Under the pieces are notes generated by a model that was given only the letters and a program-made list of their open reading frames with translations, was not told the DNA's origin and made no database searches. From contig NZ_CABHMS010000004.1 of the NCBI RefSeq assembly GCF_902167635.1, forward strand, positions 62,001 to 126,000: 64,000 bases of DNA, read 5' to 3'. Shown here in pieces: positions 43,002 to 50,853 of the stretch (its first letter is position 1; each line of letters begins with the position of its first letter). Made by a program: the position numbers and the translations under genes. Source of the DNA: Chitinophaga vietnamensis (GTDB lineage Bacteria; Bacteroidota; Bacteroidia; Chitinophagales; Chitinophagaceae).

Positions 43002-44228
43002 ATGATCAACAGCAAGGAGAAGCCGGCAAAGAAACGTAACAGGTCGTGGTGGCAGGCCATGGCGGCACAGCTGCACCTGTGGCTGGGCCTGGCTTCAGGA
43101 ATCATCGTTTTGATAGTAAGTGTTACCGGTTGTTTATTCGTTTTTCAGAAAGAGATCAACGAGATGGTATATCACCGGGAGATGTATGTAAGCCCGCAAC
43201 CCAAGCCTGTTCTGCCACTCACGGAGCTGCTGGCAAAGGCGCAGGCGGCCCTCGGGCCCGACAGGCCCATCAGGGGCGTTACCGCCTGGCGCGCGCCGGA
43301 CAAGGCTTGGGAATTTTCTACCTATAAAAGCAATGATACCGCTCTTACCTATTTCGGTGGTATTGAATACTACCAGGCGGCCATGCTAAATCCTTATACC
43401 GGCGAAGTGACCGGCGTGCTCGACTACAAGCATAATTTTTTCTCCATCGTAAAAGGCATGCACTGGAGCCTCTTGCTCAATACGCCTTATGGCCAGCCGA
43501 TCGTGGGCTGGGGCACATTTATTTTTGTGATATTGCTCCTTACCGGCCTGGTGCTCTGGTGGCCGAAGAAATGGAACAAAGCCAACCGCGAAAAGAGTTT
43601 CCGCATCAAATGGAAAGCAGGCTTCAAACGGGTGAATTACGACCTTCATAATGTGTTAGGTTTTTACACTTTGCTTGTGGCGCTGGTAATTGCGCTGACG
43701 GGCATGGTATGGGCTTTCAGCTGGTTTCAGGCTACGGTGTATGTAGTAGCATCAGGCAGTACCACGCCGCCGGTGGTGGCGAAAGTGGCCTCGGTGAAGC
43801 AGGAGGCGCCAGCTGGCAACAAACCGCTGGATATCGCTTTCAAGGCGGCTTTGTCCTTGCTCCCCGATGCCAAACGTTTCTTCGTATATCCGGCAACGTT
43901 CCCTGAAGGGGTACATACGATCAGTGGTTACAATACCAATGAAAACTATTATGGCGCGGATCAGTTGCAATTTGATCAATACACCGGAAAACTGCTGGGG
44001 CGGCGCAACGACCATCACAAGAACAGGGGCGAACGTTTGATCGATATGAACTATGATATCCATGTAGGCGCTATTGGCGGCATCATCGGAAAATGTATTG
44101 CATTTGTGGTGAGCCTCGTGTGCGGATCGCTGCCGGTGACGGGCTTCTACGTGTGGTGGGGCAAGCGAAAGAAAAGTAAAAAATCTACCACAACAGCTAA
44201 GAAAATAGTACAGACTGCCGCTTTGTAA
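43002..44228 (+). CDS. PepSY-domain four-helix membrane protein
   Basis: 408 residues from the ATG at MINSKEKPAKKR; nine more residues upstream look like leader and are left out. The first helix is about 22-45 (LHLWLGLASGIIVLIVSVTG), the PepSY-associated helix signature, followed by a periplasmic PepSY domain, helices near 165-185 and 210-235, another periplasmic part and a final helix near 365-390. The tail is Lys/Thr-rich. Members often accompany siderophore uptake or act in iron reduction; no such gene is next to it. Confidence 0.9.
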   Translation: MINSKEKPAKKRNRSWWQAMAAQLHLWLGLASGIIVLIVSVTGCLFVFQKEINEMVYHREMYVSPQPKPVLPLTELLAKAQAALGPDRPIRGVTAWRAPDKAWEFSTYKSNDTALTYFGGIEYYQAAMLNPYTGEVTGVLDYKHNFFSIVKGMHWSLLLNTPYGQPIVGWGTFIFVILLLTGLVLWWPKKWNKANREKSFRIKWKAGFKRVNYDLHNVLGFYTLLVALVIALTGMVWAFSWFQATVYVVASGSTTPPVVAKVASVKQEAPAGNKPLDIAFKAALSLLPDAKRFFVYPATFPEGVHTISGYNTNENYYGADQLQFDQYTGKLLGRRNDHHKNRGERLIDMNYDIHVGAIGGIIGKCIAFVVSLVCGSLPVTGFYVWWGKRKKSKKSTTTAKKIVQTAAL

Positions 44229-44250
44229 GTGAAAAATATTCATTTTTTGC

Positions 44251-44289
44251 GCCGGCTGTAATGCTTGATGGTAAAGCATTACAGCCGGC
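44251..44289 (+). terminator. Hairpin terminator after the PepSY gene
   Basis: A perfect 16-bp stem (GCCGGCTGTAATGCTT and its complement) with a 7-base loop lies 22 bases past the stop codon. The T run after it is weak. Confidence 0.75.
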
Positions 44290-44338
44290 TGCTTAAAATC
44301 TCTCCTGTATAAATCTGTAAAAAAGTTTAAAAAAAATT

Positions 44339-44367
44339 TTGTGAATTAACTTCGTTTCCTATCTTTG
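44339..44367 (+). promoter_or_regulatory. Promoter of the tandem tRNA-Gly genes
   Basis: TTG at 44339-44341, an 18-base spacer and TATCTTTG at 44360-44367 match the consensus well. Transcription would start near 44374, about 50 bases before the first tRNA. Confidence 0.75.
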
Positions 44368-44423
44368 CAATCCCAACGAAAACGGTGACCACCGGTAAAA
44401 GTTGAGAAGTTCTTGACAATCAT

Positions 44424-44499
<76 letters not shown>

Positions 44500-44556
44500 G
44501 TTTGATGATGTATCACAAGGATGCCTCATCGTTAAAAAGATAATGTTTGACAATTT

Positions 44557-44632
<76 letters not shown>

Positions 44633-44669
44633 AAGCCTGATCGATATATTTCGGTCAGGCTTTTTTTAT
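44633..44669 (+). terminator. Terminator of the tRNA-Gly transcript
   Basis: A 12-bp stem with one G-T type mismatch (AAGCCTGATCGA with TCGGTCAGGCTT) is followed by a run of T. It begins directly after the CCA of copy 2. Confidence 0.85.
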
Positions 44670-44674
44670 TTAGC

Positions 44675-44760
44675 TATTTGATTATTTGTTTATTTTGATA
44701 TTTAGGTTCTATGAAGATGTTCCTGAAACCTAAATATCAAAATAAACAAATAATCAAATA
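44675..44760. repeat. AT-rich inverted repeat with 34-bp perfect arms
   Basis: Arms at 44675-44708 and 44727-44760 are exact reverse complements with an 18-base loop. The sequence (TATTTGATTATTTGTTTATT and on) differs from the GATTTACGGATTT family. It ends 10 bases before the stop of the leftward membrane-protein gene and may act as its terminator. Confidence 0.9.
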
Positions 44761-44770
44761 ACAAAATAAT

Positions 44771-45919
44771 TCAGTAGTCTCCACTGGCGCCGCCGCCACT
44801 GCCGGTGCCTTCGCCAAACTGGAAGCCTGGTTTTGCAGGTGGTGCAGGTACCATTGTTTGTGCGATCAGCAGCGATTCTGCATTGAGCTTATCTAACATA
44901 GCAGGATCATCGGGCGCCTGGTAAGTGAAGCCATGCCTGGGCGTTCGCAGGTAACGGAGAAGCCCCCACGAAATACCGATCATCACGATGCCGGCCAATA
45001 CCATCGCTACTTCCAGCGGCATCACGGCATGATAATAACGGATGGTACCTATGATGGCCGCCAACAGCAAAAGGCCGCAACGCAACAGTATCGCGTCTTT
45101 CTTACGCACGCCGAAGAAAATATACACTAAAGGAATGAGCACGGTGGTGAACCAGAAGAGCTGTAAATTGCTGCCAGTCTGTTTTTCATCCAGTTGATAG
45201 ATATTCCTGCCCACCTCATTGATAACATAATAATTCAAAGCCGCATAGAGTGTTAGTAAGGACAACACTTCCCATACAGTACAACACAAGCGGTAATAAC
45301 GGAACTGTTCCTGCTTGCCCAGCCAGCGTGCCAGCACATATGCCCCAATTGAGATGAGCGCCAGCACTACCGGCGTCACTAATTTTCCTTCGCCCGACAA
45401 CAAAAAGAAAAACATCAGCAGCAATGATAGCAATGCTCCTGCGGCAGCCAGGACATCTGCGAAACGTAAAGTAGCATACAGGCATAGCGCCAGCGCTATC
45501 AGGCATGCAGCGGATTCGGGCATCCTGGTGTTTACTATGATAGCTGCGCCCAGCAAGAACATAGAAGACCATAACAAGGCATCGTCTACGCCGGCGCGGT
45601 AAAAATGCCTGGTACGTACAAAGCCCTCCAATGCGGCATAGCAGCCAAAAGAGAAGATGATGACGGTTGTACGGATGATCGTGTCGTCAGATGTGTGCCA
45701 TGTCATCAAGGCCACCAAACCCAATGCCACCAATACGATCAGCAGGGTCAGGAGAATAAGTCCTATCCTGATCACGGGGTTAGGGGTGTAAAAATTCACC
45801 GGAAATTTTTCCCGCACGGCCGCCTGCTCCTCCGGCGTAGTGCATTGTTGACGCAGCGCTAAATCCGCTGCCTGCCTGATTTCCAGGTTATCGAGATCTG
45901 TAGAAGCATATGCGATCAT
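44771..45919 (-). CDS. Ten-helix membrane protein with Gly-rich C-terminal tail
   Basis: 382 residues. After a polar N-terminal 50 residues there are about ten hydrophobic helices between residues 50 and 325. The cytosolic or periplasmic end has a Pro-rich stretch and ends with GEGTGSGGGASGDY. Such Gly/Ser tails with a terminal GDY or GDW occur in several bacterial envelope proteins (for example TPM and DUF2207 types), but I cannot assign this protein to a family. Its ATG overlaps the stop codon of the next gene upstream (ATGA), indicating translational coupling. Confidence 0.75.
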   Translation of the reverse strand: MIAYASTDLDNLEIRQAADLALRQQCTTPEEQAAVREKFPVNFYTPNPVIRIGLILLTLLIVLVALGLVALMTWHTSDDTIIRTTVIIFSFGCYAALEGFVRTRHFYRAGVDDALLWSSMFLLGAAIIVNTRMPESAACLIALALCLYATLRFADVLAAAGALLSLLLMFFFLLSGEGKLVTPVVLALISIGAYVLARWLGKQEQFRYYRLCCTVWEVLSLLTLYAALNYYVINEVGRNIYQLDEKQTGSNLQLFWFTTVLIPLVYIFFGVRKKDAILLRCGLLLLAAIIGTIRYYHAVMPLEVAMVLAGIVMIGISWGLLRYLRTPRHGFTYQAPDDPAMLDKLNAESLLIAQTMVPAPPAKPGFQFGEGTGSGGGASGDY

Positions 45920-46878
45920 TGCCGGAGTTTTTTGTTGAGATGAACAAGCAGCAGCACTACGCCTAATGCACTGAAGAGAAAATAGAAAAGGCCGAGATAG
46001 ATGGCGTCCAAATCTTTCATGTGGTCGAGGCTTCGCAGAACGAGGTAGCTAAGGCCCACATAAGCATAGAGTATGGTGATGAGTATGAAATAAAACGAAC
46101 GTTCGCGGGCAGCACGCTGGTACACATAGGCTGCCATAGCGGCCAGCAGCAGCACCCAGATGGCGTCCAGCTGCACCATGCCGGCCAGACAGGCCAGGAA
46201 GAAAATATGCGTACCAAAATTATGATACGTGAAGGCGAAATGTGCTTTCAGATTTTTTCTTTGCGTAAGCTCTCCTGCCAGCAGCAGGAACACACCCAGC
46301 GCGGCGCCGGTGTAAATGGTGACAGGCGCTGAAAATTGCCAGGTATGCAGTAATTCCAGTGGCCTGATAGCCACACCTACCCATGCTGCGAGGTTCACCA
46401 CCGCCATCGACAATACCCCGAGATGGTCGAAGTAGTAGGCGCTGAAAGCCAATACTGCCAAGGGAATGAAGGTAGCGAGGCCATAAGCGTTACCAAAGGC
46501 GGTATACTGCACTTGCAGGTAGCCAATAAAAGTGATCAGCGTAAGGCAACCTAACAGTAACGCATAATCGAAAAATGAGTTGGGCGATGCTACCTTTTGC
46601 CAGGAAAAGGGTCTGGCCTTCCGGAAGCAATAGGCAAAGCAGGCAGTGCTGATAGCGGCTATCAGCGCCAGTATCGCCTGATGGCCGATGGTGTCGATGT
46701 GTTTATAGACGAGGATACCCAGTCCGCCGCTCAGCAGCAATACGCCCAGGTATAGCAAGGTCTTGATTTCCCAGTGAAGAGAGAAGAGGCGGTTTTTCTC
46801 GACGGCTTTAACCTTTTCCAGCGAGGCATCGCTGATTACCTGGGCCCGACGTAACTTTTCAAACAAATGTATGTCCAT
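45916..46878 (-). CDS. Ten-helix membrane protein, possibly DUF2157-like
   Basis: 320 residues from the ATG at MDIHLFEKLRR; a longer frame starts at TTG but would run into the promoter zone of the neighbouring gene. The N-terminal 45 residues (EKLRRAQVISDASLEKVKAVE) resemble the soluble helix-turn region at the start of DUF2157 proteins. About ten membrane helices follow. It is coupled by a 4-base overlap to the Gly-tailed membrane protein, so they probably form one complex. Function unknown. Confidence 0.75.
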   Translation of the reverse strand: MDIHLFEKLRRAQVISDASLEKVKAVEKNRLFSLHWEIKTLLYLGVLLLSGGLGILVYKHIDTIGHQAILALIAAISTACFAYCFRKARPFSWQKVASPNSFFDYALLLGCLTLITFIGYLQVQYTAFGNAYGLATFIPLAVLAFSAYYFDHLGVLSMAVVNLAAWVGVAIRPLELLHTWQFSAPVTIYTGAALGVFLLLAGELTQRKNLKAHFAFTYHNFGTHIFFLACLAGMVQLDAIWVLLLAAMAAYVYQRAARERSFYFILITILYAYVGLSYLVLRSLDHMKDLDAIYLGLFYFLFSALGVVLLLVHLNKKLRQ

Positions 46879-46981
46879 ATTGGGGATTAGCGACCTGAAA
46901 ATTAGCACAATTACGGCCAATATGGTTAAAATATTTATTAAAATAGCGAAGCAGGTAGCAGCTGATACAAAAGCTGCGCGA

Positions 46982-46989
46982 TATTTTTG
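46982..46989 (+). promoter_or_regulatory. -7 box for the SMP-30-like gene
   Basis: TATTTTTG fits TAnnTTTG, about 44 bases before the chosen ATG at 47033. It supports that start over the longer frame. Confidence 0.45.
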
Positions 46990-47032
46990 TATAAATAGAA
47001 CCAATCTAACGCTTACGAATAAACGAAATTAT

Positions 47033-47935
47033 ATGGAACAGTTTGAGGCCTCCCTTTTCGTGGAACAAAACAATGAGTTGGGCGAAAGCGCCTGCTGGTG
47101 GCCGGACAGGGCCTGCTGGTGCTGGGTGGATATCCTGGGCAAAGTACTGTATATCTATCCCCCCGACGGCTATACGCAATCGTTCCCGATGCCCGCATTT
47201 GTAAGCGCCATAGCGCCCGTGGCAGGAGGCGAAGAATTGCTGCTGGGCCTCCAGGACCGTGTGGTGCGCTTTTCGCCGGAGCGGGGTATCATCGATACGC
47301 TGGCTGTTATTGACGCCAGGCCACATATGCGCTGCAATGACGGCCGCTGCGACCCCGACGGCCGCCTCTGGATCGGCACCATGGCGCTTGATGCGGCGGA
47401 CGGCGCAGGTACGCTATACACTATACAGGCAGTAAACAGGCTTGAAACAGGCTTGAAACAGGGCGTATCACCGTATCCGCGCTTGCAGGGAGTGAGTGTA
47501 TCCAATGGCATCGTATGGCAGCAGCAGCGCATGTATTACAACGATTCCCATACCCGTTGTGTGCAGGAGTTTGCCTATGATGCGGCTTCCGGGGATATTA
47601 CGTTTATCCGCCGGGCCATCGAAATCCCGCAGTGGATGGGCCTTCCGGATGGTATGTGTGCGGATGAGCAGGGGCGTTTGTGGATTGCGCATTGGGGCGG
47701 CGCAGCGGTATACTGCTGGGATCCGCTTACAGCGCAGGTGGCTGCCAAGGTGAGCGTACCGGCCTTGCAGGTATCGTCCTGTATGTTTGGCGGAGCGGGG
47801 ATGAACGAACTGCTGATTACCACGGCGCGGGAACATCTATCGCCGGAAGAGCTGGCTCAATACCCGCTCAGCGGCAGCGTATTTAAAATTACTTTGCCCG
47901 TTAAAGGCTTGACTGTCAACTATTTTAAACTATAA
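47033..47935 (+). CDS. SMP-30/gluconolactonase family protein
   Basis: 300 residues forming a six-bladed beta-propeller of the regucalcin/gluconolactonase type. Recognisable blocks are NELGESACWWPDRACWCWVDI with the metal-site glutamate, HMRCNDGRCDPDGRLWIGTM, VSNGIVW, MYYNDSHTRCVQEF and LPDGMCADEQGRLWIAHWGGAAV. It probably hydrolyses a sugar lactone using a divalent metal. The ATG at 47033 was chosen because it starts just before the first propeller strand. No signal peptide, so cytosolic. Confidence 0.93.
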   Translation: MEQFEASLFVEQNNELGESACWWPDRACWCWVDILGKVLYIYPPDGYTQSFPMPAFVSAIAPVAGGEELLLGLQDRVVRFSPERGIIDTLAVIDARPHMRCNDGRCDPDGRLWIGTMALDAADGAGTLYTIQAVNRLETGLKQGVSPYPRLQGVSVSNGIVWQQQRMYYNDSHTRCVQEFAYDAASGDITFIRRAIEIPQWMGLPDGMCADEQGRLWIAHWGGAAVYCWDPLTAQVAAKVSVPALQVSSCMFGGAGMNELLITTAREHLSPEELAQYPLSGSVFKITLPVKGLTVNYFKL

Positions 47936-47970
47936 AAAGTGTTGCCCCGGGTATTCTGCCTCATTTGTCG

Positions 47971-47978
47971 TATCTTTG
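47971..47978 (+). promoter_or_regulatory. -7 box before the small GNAT gene
   Basis: TATCTTTG matches TAnnTTTG. A TTG at 47942-47944 is 26 bases upstream, slightly far. The leader would be about 90 bases. Confidence 0.45.
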
Positions 47979-48077
47979 CAGCCGGAACTAACTAATCCTG
48001 CTATCTTATTTCAACTTCCCTTTTGCAGATGTTTCCCTATTCCACGTTACCATGAAAACATCAGTATAAATAATTAA

Positions 48078-48377
48078 ATGACCATGAAGGATTTCAAAAT
48101 TATCGACAACAAGGAGGCCAGGCAGTTCGAGGCACATATCGCCGGTCAGTTGGCCAAAGTGATTTATGAAAGAAACGGCAGCCGCATATTTTTAACGGGA
48201 GCCGAAGTACCGCCCACATTGGAGAAGCAAGGCGTTACGCCGCTGCTGTTGGGCAAAGTGATGGAAGAGATCCAGTCACAGAACATTCGTATGGTACCGT
48301 CCAGCAAAAAAGTAGCGGAATTTGTACGTAGCAACCCGCGCTGGAAAGCATTGCTGGCGCATGGCTTGCACATCTGA
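48078..48377 (+). CDS. Small GNAT-like acetyltransferase (YjdJ type)
   Basis: 99 residues. The short GNAT-like fold of the YjdJ/N-acetyltransf_CG group is visible: KVIYERNGSRIFLTGAEVP, then the acetyl-CoA loop region KQGVTPLLLGKVMEEIQSQN, and the C-terminal VPSSKKVAEFVRSNPRW. Members are presumed acyl-CoA binding enzymes with unknown substrates. ATG at 48078 or 48084. The 169 bases after it hold no recognised feature. Confidence 0.85.
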   Translation: MTMKDFKIIDNKEARQFEAHIAGQLAKVIYERNGSRIFLTGAEVPPTLEKQGVTPLLLGKVMEEIQSQNIRMVPSSKKVAEFVRSNPRWKALLAHGLHI

Positions 48378-48546
48378 TAAATCATAAAAAAGATATTTCC
48401 GGACTTTGATCTGTTGGCGTGTAGCTTTGAACGGATGCAGACATTGCTATTATTAGAATGGCGGAAGAAGCAATACCCGTGCAGGAGCTATGTATACGCT
48501 TTCATTTCAAAATCCGGAAATGTTTAACCGGGAACCCTCACAGGCA

Positions 48547-49047
48547 CTATTTAATCCCCAACTTCGCTTTCGCCGCGGCCATCAGGTCATCGGTTTCTTC
48601 GGCAATTAATACCGCATCTCTGGAGTTATCAATCACGAGCGAGTAGCCTTTTTCTTTAGCTACCGCCTTTAAAGCCGTTTTTGCTTTGTCCACAATAGGT
48701 TTGAGCAGCTCCTGCTCTTTGGCCGCCATCTTCTCTTCCATACGCCCTCTGTACTCCTGTATATTGGCCTGCGCCGTTTGCAGACTTTTCACTTTCAATT
48801 CTCTGACTGCCTGACTGGTGTTTTTAGGAAGGCTGTCAAATTCCTGCGCCATACGGGTATATTCCGCTACCAGCTGCTGGCCGTCTTTGCTAAGGCCGGA
48901 CTGGTACTGCTGTAAACTGGCAGTCGCATTTTTGGTTTCAGGCATCTGGGCTACCAGTTGCTGGAAATTGATGTAAGCGGTTTTGGATTGGGCGAAGGCG
49001 CTGGCTCCTAAGAACAGTGACAGTAGGCAGGTACAGATAAATTTCAT
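48547..49047 (-). CDS. OmpH/Skp-like periplasmic chaperone
   Basis: 166 residues from the ATG at MKFICTCLLS, giving a signal peptide ending in ASAFAQ at about residue 20. The mature protein starts with the short strand KTAYINFQQLVAQMPE, continues with a long coiled-coil rich in Ala, Gln and Lys (about 40-120) and ends with YSLVIDNSRDAVLIAEETDDLMAAAKAKLGI. This is the Skp layout, a trimeric chaperone that holds unfolded outer-membrane proteins. The usual neighbours bamA and lpxD are absent. Confidence 0.9.
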   Translation of the reverse strand: MKFICTCLLSLFLGASAFAQSKTAYINFQQLVAQMPETKNATASLQQYQSGLSKDGQQLVAEYTRMAQEFDSLPKNTSQAVRELKVKSLQTAQANIQEYRGRMEEKMAAKEQELLKPIVDKAKTALKAVAKEKGYSLVIDNSRDAVLIAEETDDLMAAAKAKLGIK

Positions 49048-49250
49048 GTGGACAATTTTCAGCAATATTATCATCCCATTTGTGAAATATTTTATAACAG
49101 TTATATAAGATAATGTTAAAGTGGAGAGATGATATAATGTATTGATATGTAGGGAGATAACATTGTGCCGGAAAAAAAATGCTGCCGGGCGTAGGGGTGG
49201 AAACTACCTGGCGTGTCGTCTATAAAACCCACGCAATTGGCAGAAGGAAT

Positions 49251-49258
49251 TATATTTG
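49251..49258 (+). promoter_or_regulatory. -7 box before the ECF sigma gene
   Basis: TATATTTG fits TAnnTTTG and ends 23 bases before the ATG at 49282, supporting that start over an upstream GTG. A TTG lies only 11 bases further upstream, so the -33 box is uncertain. Confidence 0.45.
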
Positions 49259-49281
49259 ACGTCAGTTATCAAAACCTACGC

Positions 49282-49860
49282 ATGGAGTTGCATGATACCG
49301 GTAGCGCTTCGTTACTGGAAAAAGAAAATACGCTCACTTTTGAGGAAGTGTTTAAAACCCATTTTAAAGGGCTGCATGCTTATGCCTGTACGATATTGAA
49401 AGATGAGATCATGGCGGAAGAGATGGTACAGAACGTATTCTGCAAGCTTTGGGAAAAATCGGGTGATATCAAGATCAAGGAATCTGTATCGGGATACCTG
49501 TACCGCTCTGTATACCATGAGAGTATCAATTATCTCCGCCATCAGAAAGTAAAAGCGACGCATCAGGCGCACACAAAATATCAGATGAGCAACGAACATG
49601 CTACAGGAAATACCTCCGGCAAAGTGATGCTGAGAGAGCTGGAAGAGCGGCTGGAACTGGCATTGCGCGAGCTGCCGGAAAAGTGCAGGACCGTTTTCCA
49701 GATGAGCCGCTTCGAAGAATTAAAATACCAGGAGATCGCCAACCGGCTGGGCATCTCGGTGAAAACTGTGGAAAACCAGATGGGCAAAGCCTTGCGGATA
49801 CTGCGCCTCAACCTGGTGGATTTCCTTCCCTTACTGTTATTACTATTGCTCAACCTGTAA
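49282..49860 (+). CDS. ECF-type RNA polymerase sigma factor
   Basis: 192 residues from the ATG at MELHDTG; a GTG start at 49213 would add 23 unrelated residues. Region 2 is FEEVFKTHFKGLHAYACTILKDEIMAEEMVQNVFCKLWEK (split about 22-61), and region 4 is ELPEKCRTVFQMSRFEELKYQEIANRLGISVKTVENQMGKALRIL. This is the Bacteroidota FecI-like group that is usually controlled by a FecR anti-sigma factor, encoded directly downstream. It would direct transcription of the following surface genes, as an inference. Confidence 0.95.
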   Translation: MELHDTGSASLLEKENTLTFEEVFKTHFKGLHAYACTILKDEIMAEEMVQNVFCKLWEKSGDIKIKESVSGYLYRSVYHESINYLRHQKVKATHQAHTKYQMSNEHATGNTSGKVMLRELEERLELALRELPEKCRTVFQMSRFEELKYQEIANRLGISVKTVENQMGKALRILRLNLVDFLPLLLLLLLNL

Positions 49861-49888
49861 ATGTGGATAAGTGAAGCACAAAGATCAT

Positions 49889-50851
49889 ATGAACGACGAC
49901 TTGCTGGTGAAATATCTGCTCAGGATCGCGGAGCCTGATGAGCAGGTAGCAGTAGAACAATGGCTGGCAGCAGATCCCGAACATCAGCGCTATTTTGATC
50001 ATTTCCGGCTGATCTGGGATGAAAGCAAGAAGCTCGCCGCCGTCAGCACCGTGAACGAAAACGATGCCTGGCAACGTTTTCAGCAGCGGGTAAATAATAA
50101 CAACGATCACGGCGCGCGCATCGTGGAGATGCAACCACGCCGCAATAACTGGCTGCGTATAGCCGCTGCCGTTACAGTGCTGCTCGGCGCCACCGGCGCC
50201 TGGTTCTGGTGGCAAGGACATTCGTCTGCCAACATGAACATCATACAAACCGCCATGGCCATCCGCCTGGATACCTTGCCAGACGGCTCCATGGTGACGC
50301 TGAATAAACTATCCAAACTTTCCTATCCCGCCAGTTTCGGTAAGGTAAGGCAGGTAAAGCTGGAAGGCGAAGCCTTCTTCAATATCGCCACCGATCCTTC
50401 CAAACCCTTTGTGCTCAAAGTAAATGACGTGGAAGTAAAAGTATTAGGCACCTCTTTTAACGTGAAGAGCAGCGGCGGACAAACAGAAGTGATCGTGGAA
50501 ACAGGCGCCGTAGAAGTGGTGAAGAACAAGAACAGCGTGCAGCTCAAATCACATGAAAAGGCCACCGTAGCCGATAACCAGGATGCGCCCGTGAAACAGG
50601 ACAATACCGATGAGCTGTACAACTACTACCGCACCAGCTCTTTCGTATGTAACGACACGCCCCTGTGGAAACTGGCTAATATTCTCCAGGAAGCATATGG
50701 TGTGCATATTACCATTGCCGACAGCAGCAAGCGGAATATGCCAATTACCACTACCTTTGCCAATAGTTCACTGGATAGTATCCTGCGTATTATCAGCCTT
50801 ACCTACAATATCACAGTAGATAGAGACGGTGATCAGATCACACTTAAATAA
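49889..50851 (+). CDS. FecR-type anti-sigma factor
   Basis: 320 residues from the ATG at MNDDLLVKYLLR; a GTG start adds six residues. The cytoplasmic N-terminal 85 residues bind the sigma factor (YLLRIAEPDEQVAVEQWLAADPEHQRYFDHF motif). One membrane helix is at about 92-112 (WLRIAAAVTVLLGATGAWFW). The periplasmic FecR domain follows, with LPDGSMVTLNKLSKLSYPASF, VKLEGEAFFNIATDPSKPFVL and VKVLGTSFNVKS. In the classical system it passes a signal from a TonB-dependent receptor with an STN domain to the sigma factor. Confidence 0.95.
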   Translation: MNDDLLVKYLLRIAEPDEQVAVEQWLAADPEHQRYFDHFRLIWDESKKLAAVSTVNENDAWQRFQQRVNNNNDHGARIVEMQPRRNNWLRIAAAVTVLLGATGAWFWWQGHSSANMNIIQTAMAIRLDTLPDGSMVTLNKLSKLSYPASFGKVRQVKLEGEAFFNIATDPSKPFVLKVNDVEVKVLGTSFNVKSSGGQTEVIVETGAVEVVKNKNSVQLKSHEKATVADNQDAPVKQDNTDELYNYYRTSSFVCNDTPLWKLANILQEAYGVHITIADSSKRNMPITTTFANSSLDSILRIISLTYNITVDRDGDQITLK

Positions 50852-50853
50852 TT

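Noticed and set aside
48458-48646. A 62-codon frame after the GNAT gene
   Set aside because: It overlaps the end of the OmpH/Skp gene on the other strand, has no promoter and no protein features.
49201-49281. Autoregulatory ECF promoter (GGAAAC ... CGTC) before the sigma gene
   Set aside because: GGAAAC and CGTC words occur, but only 12 bases separate AAC from CGTC, shorter than the 16-17 expected, so I do not annotate it.
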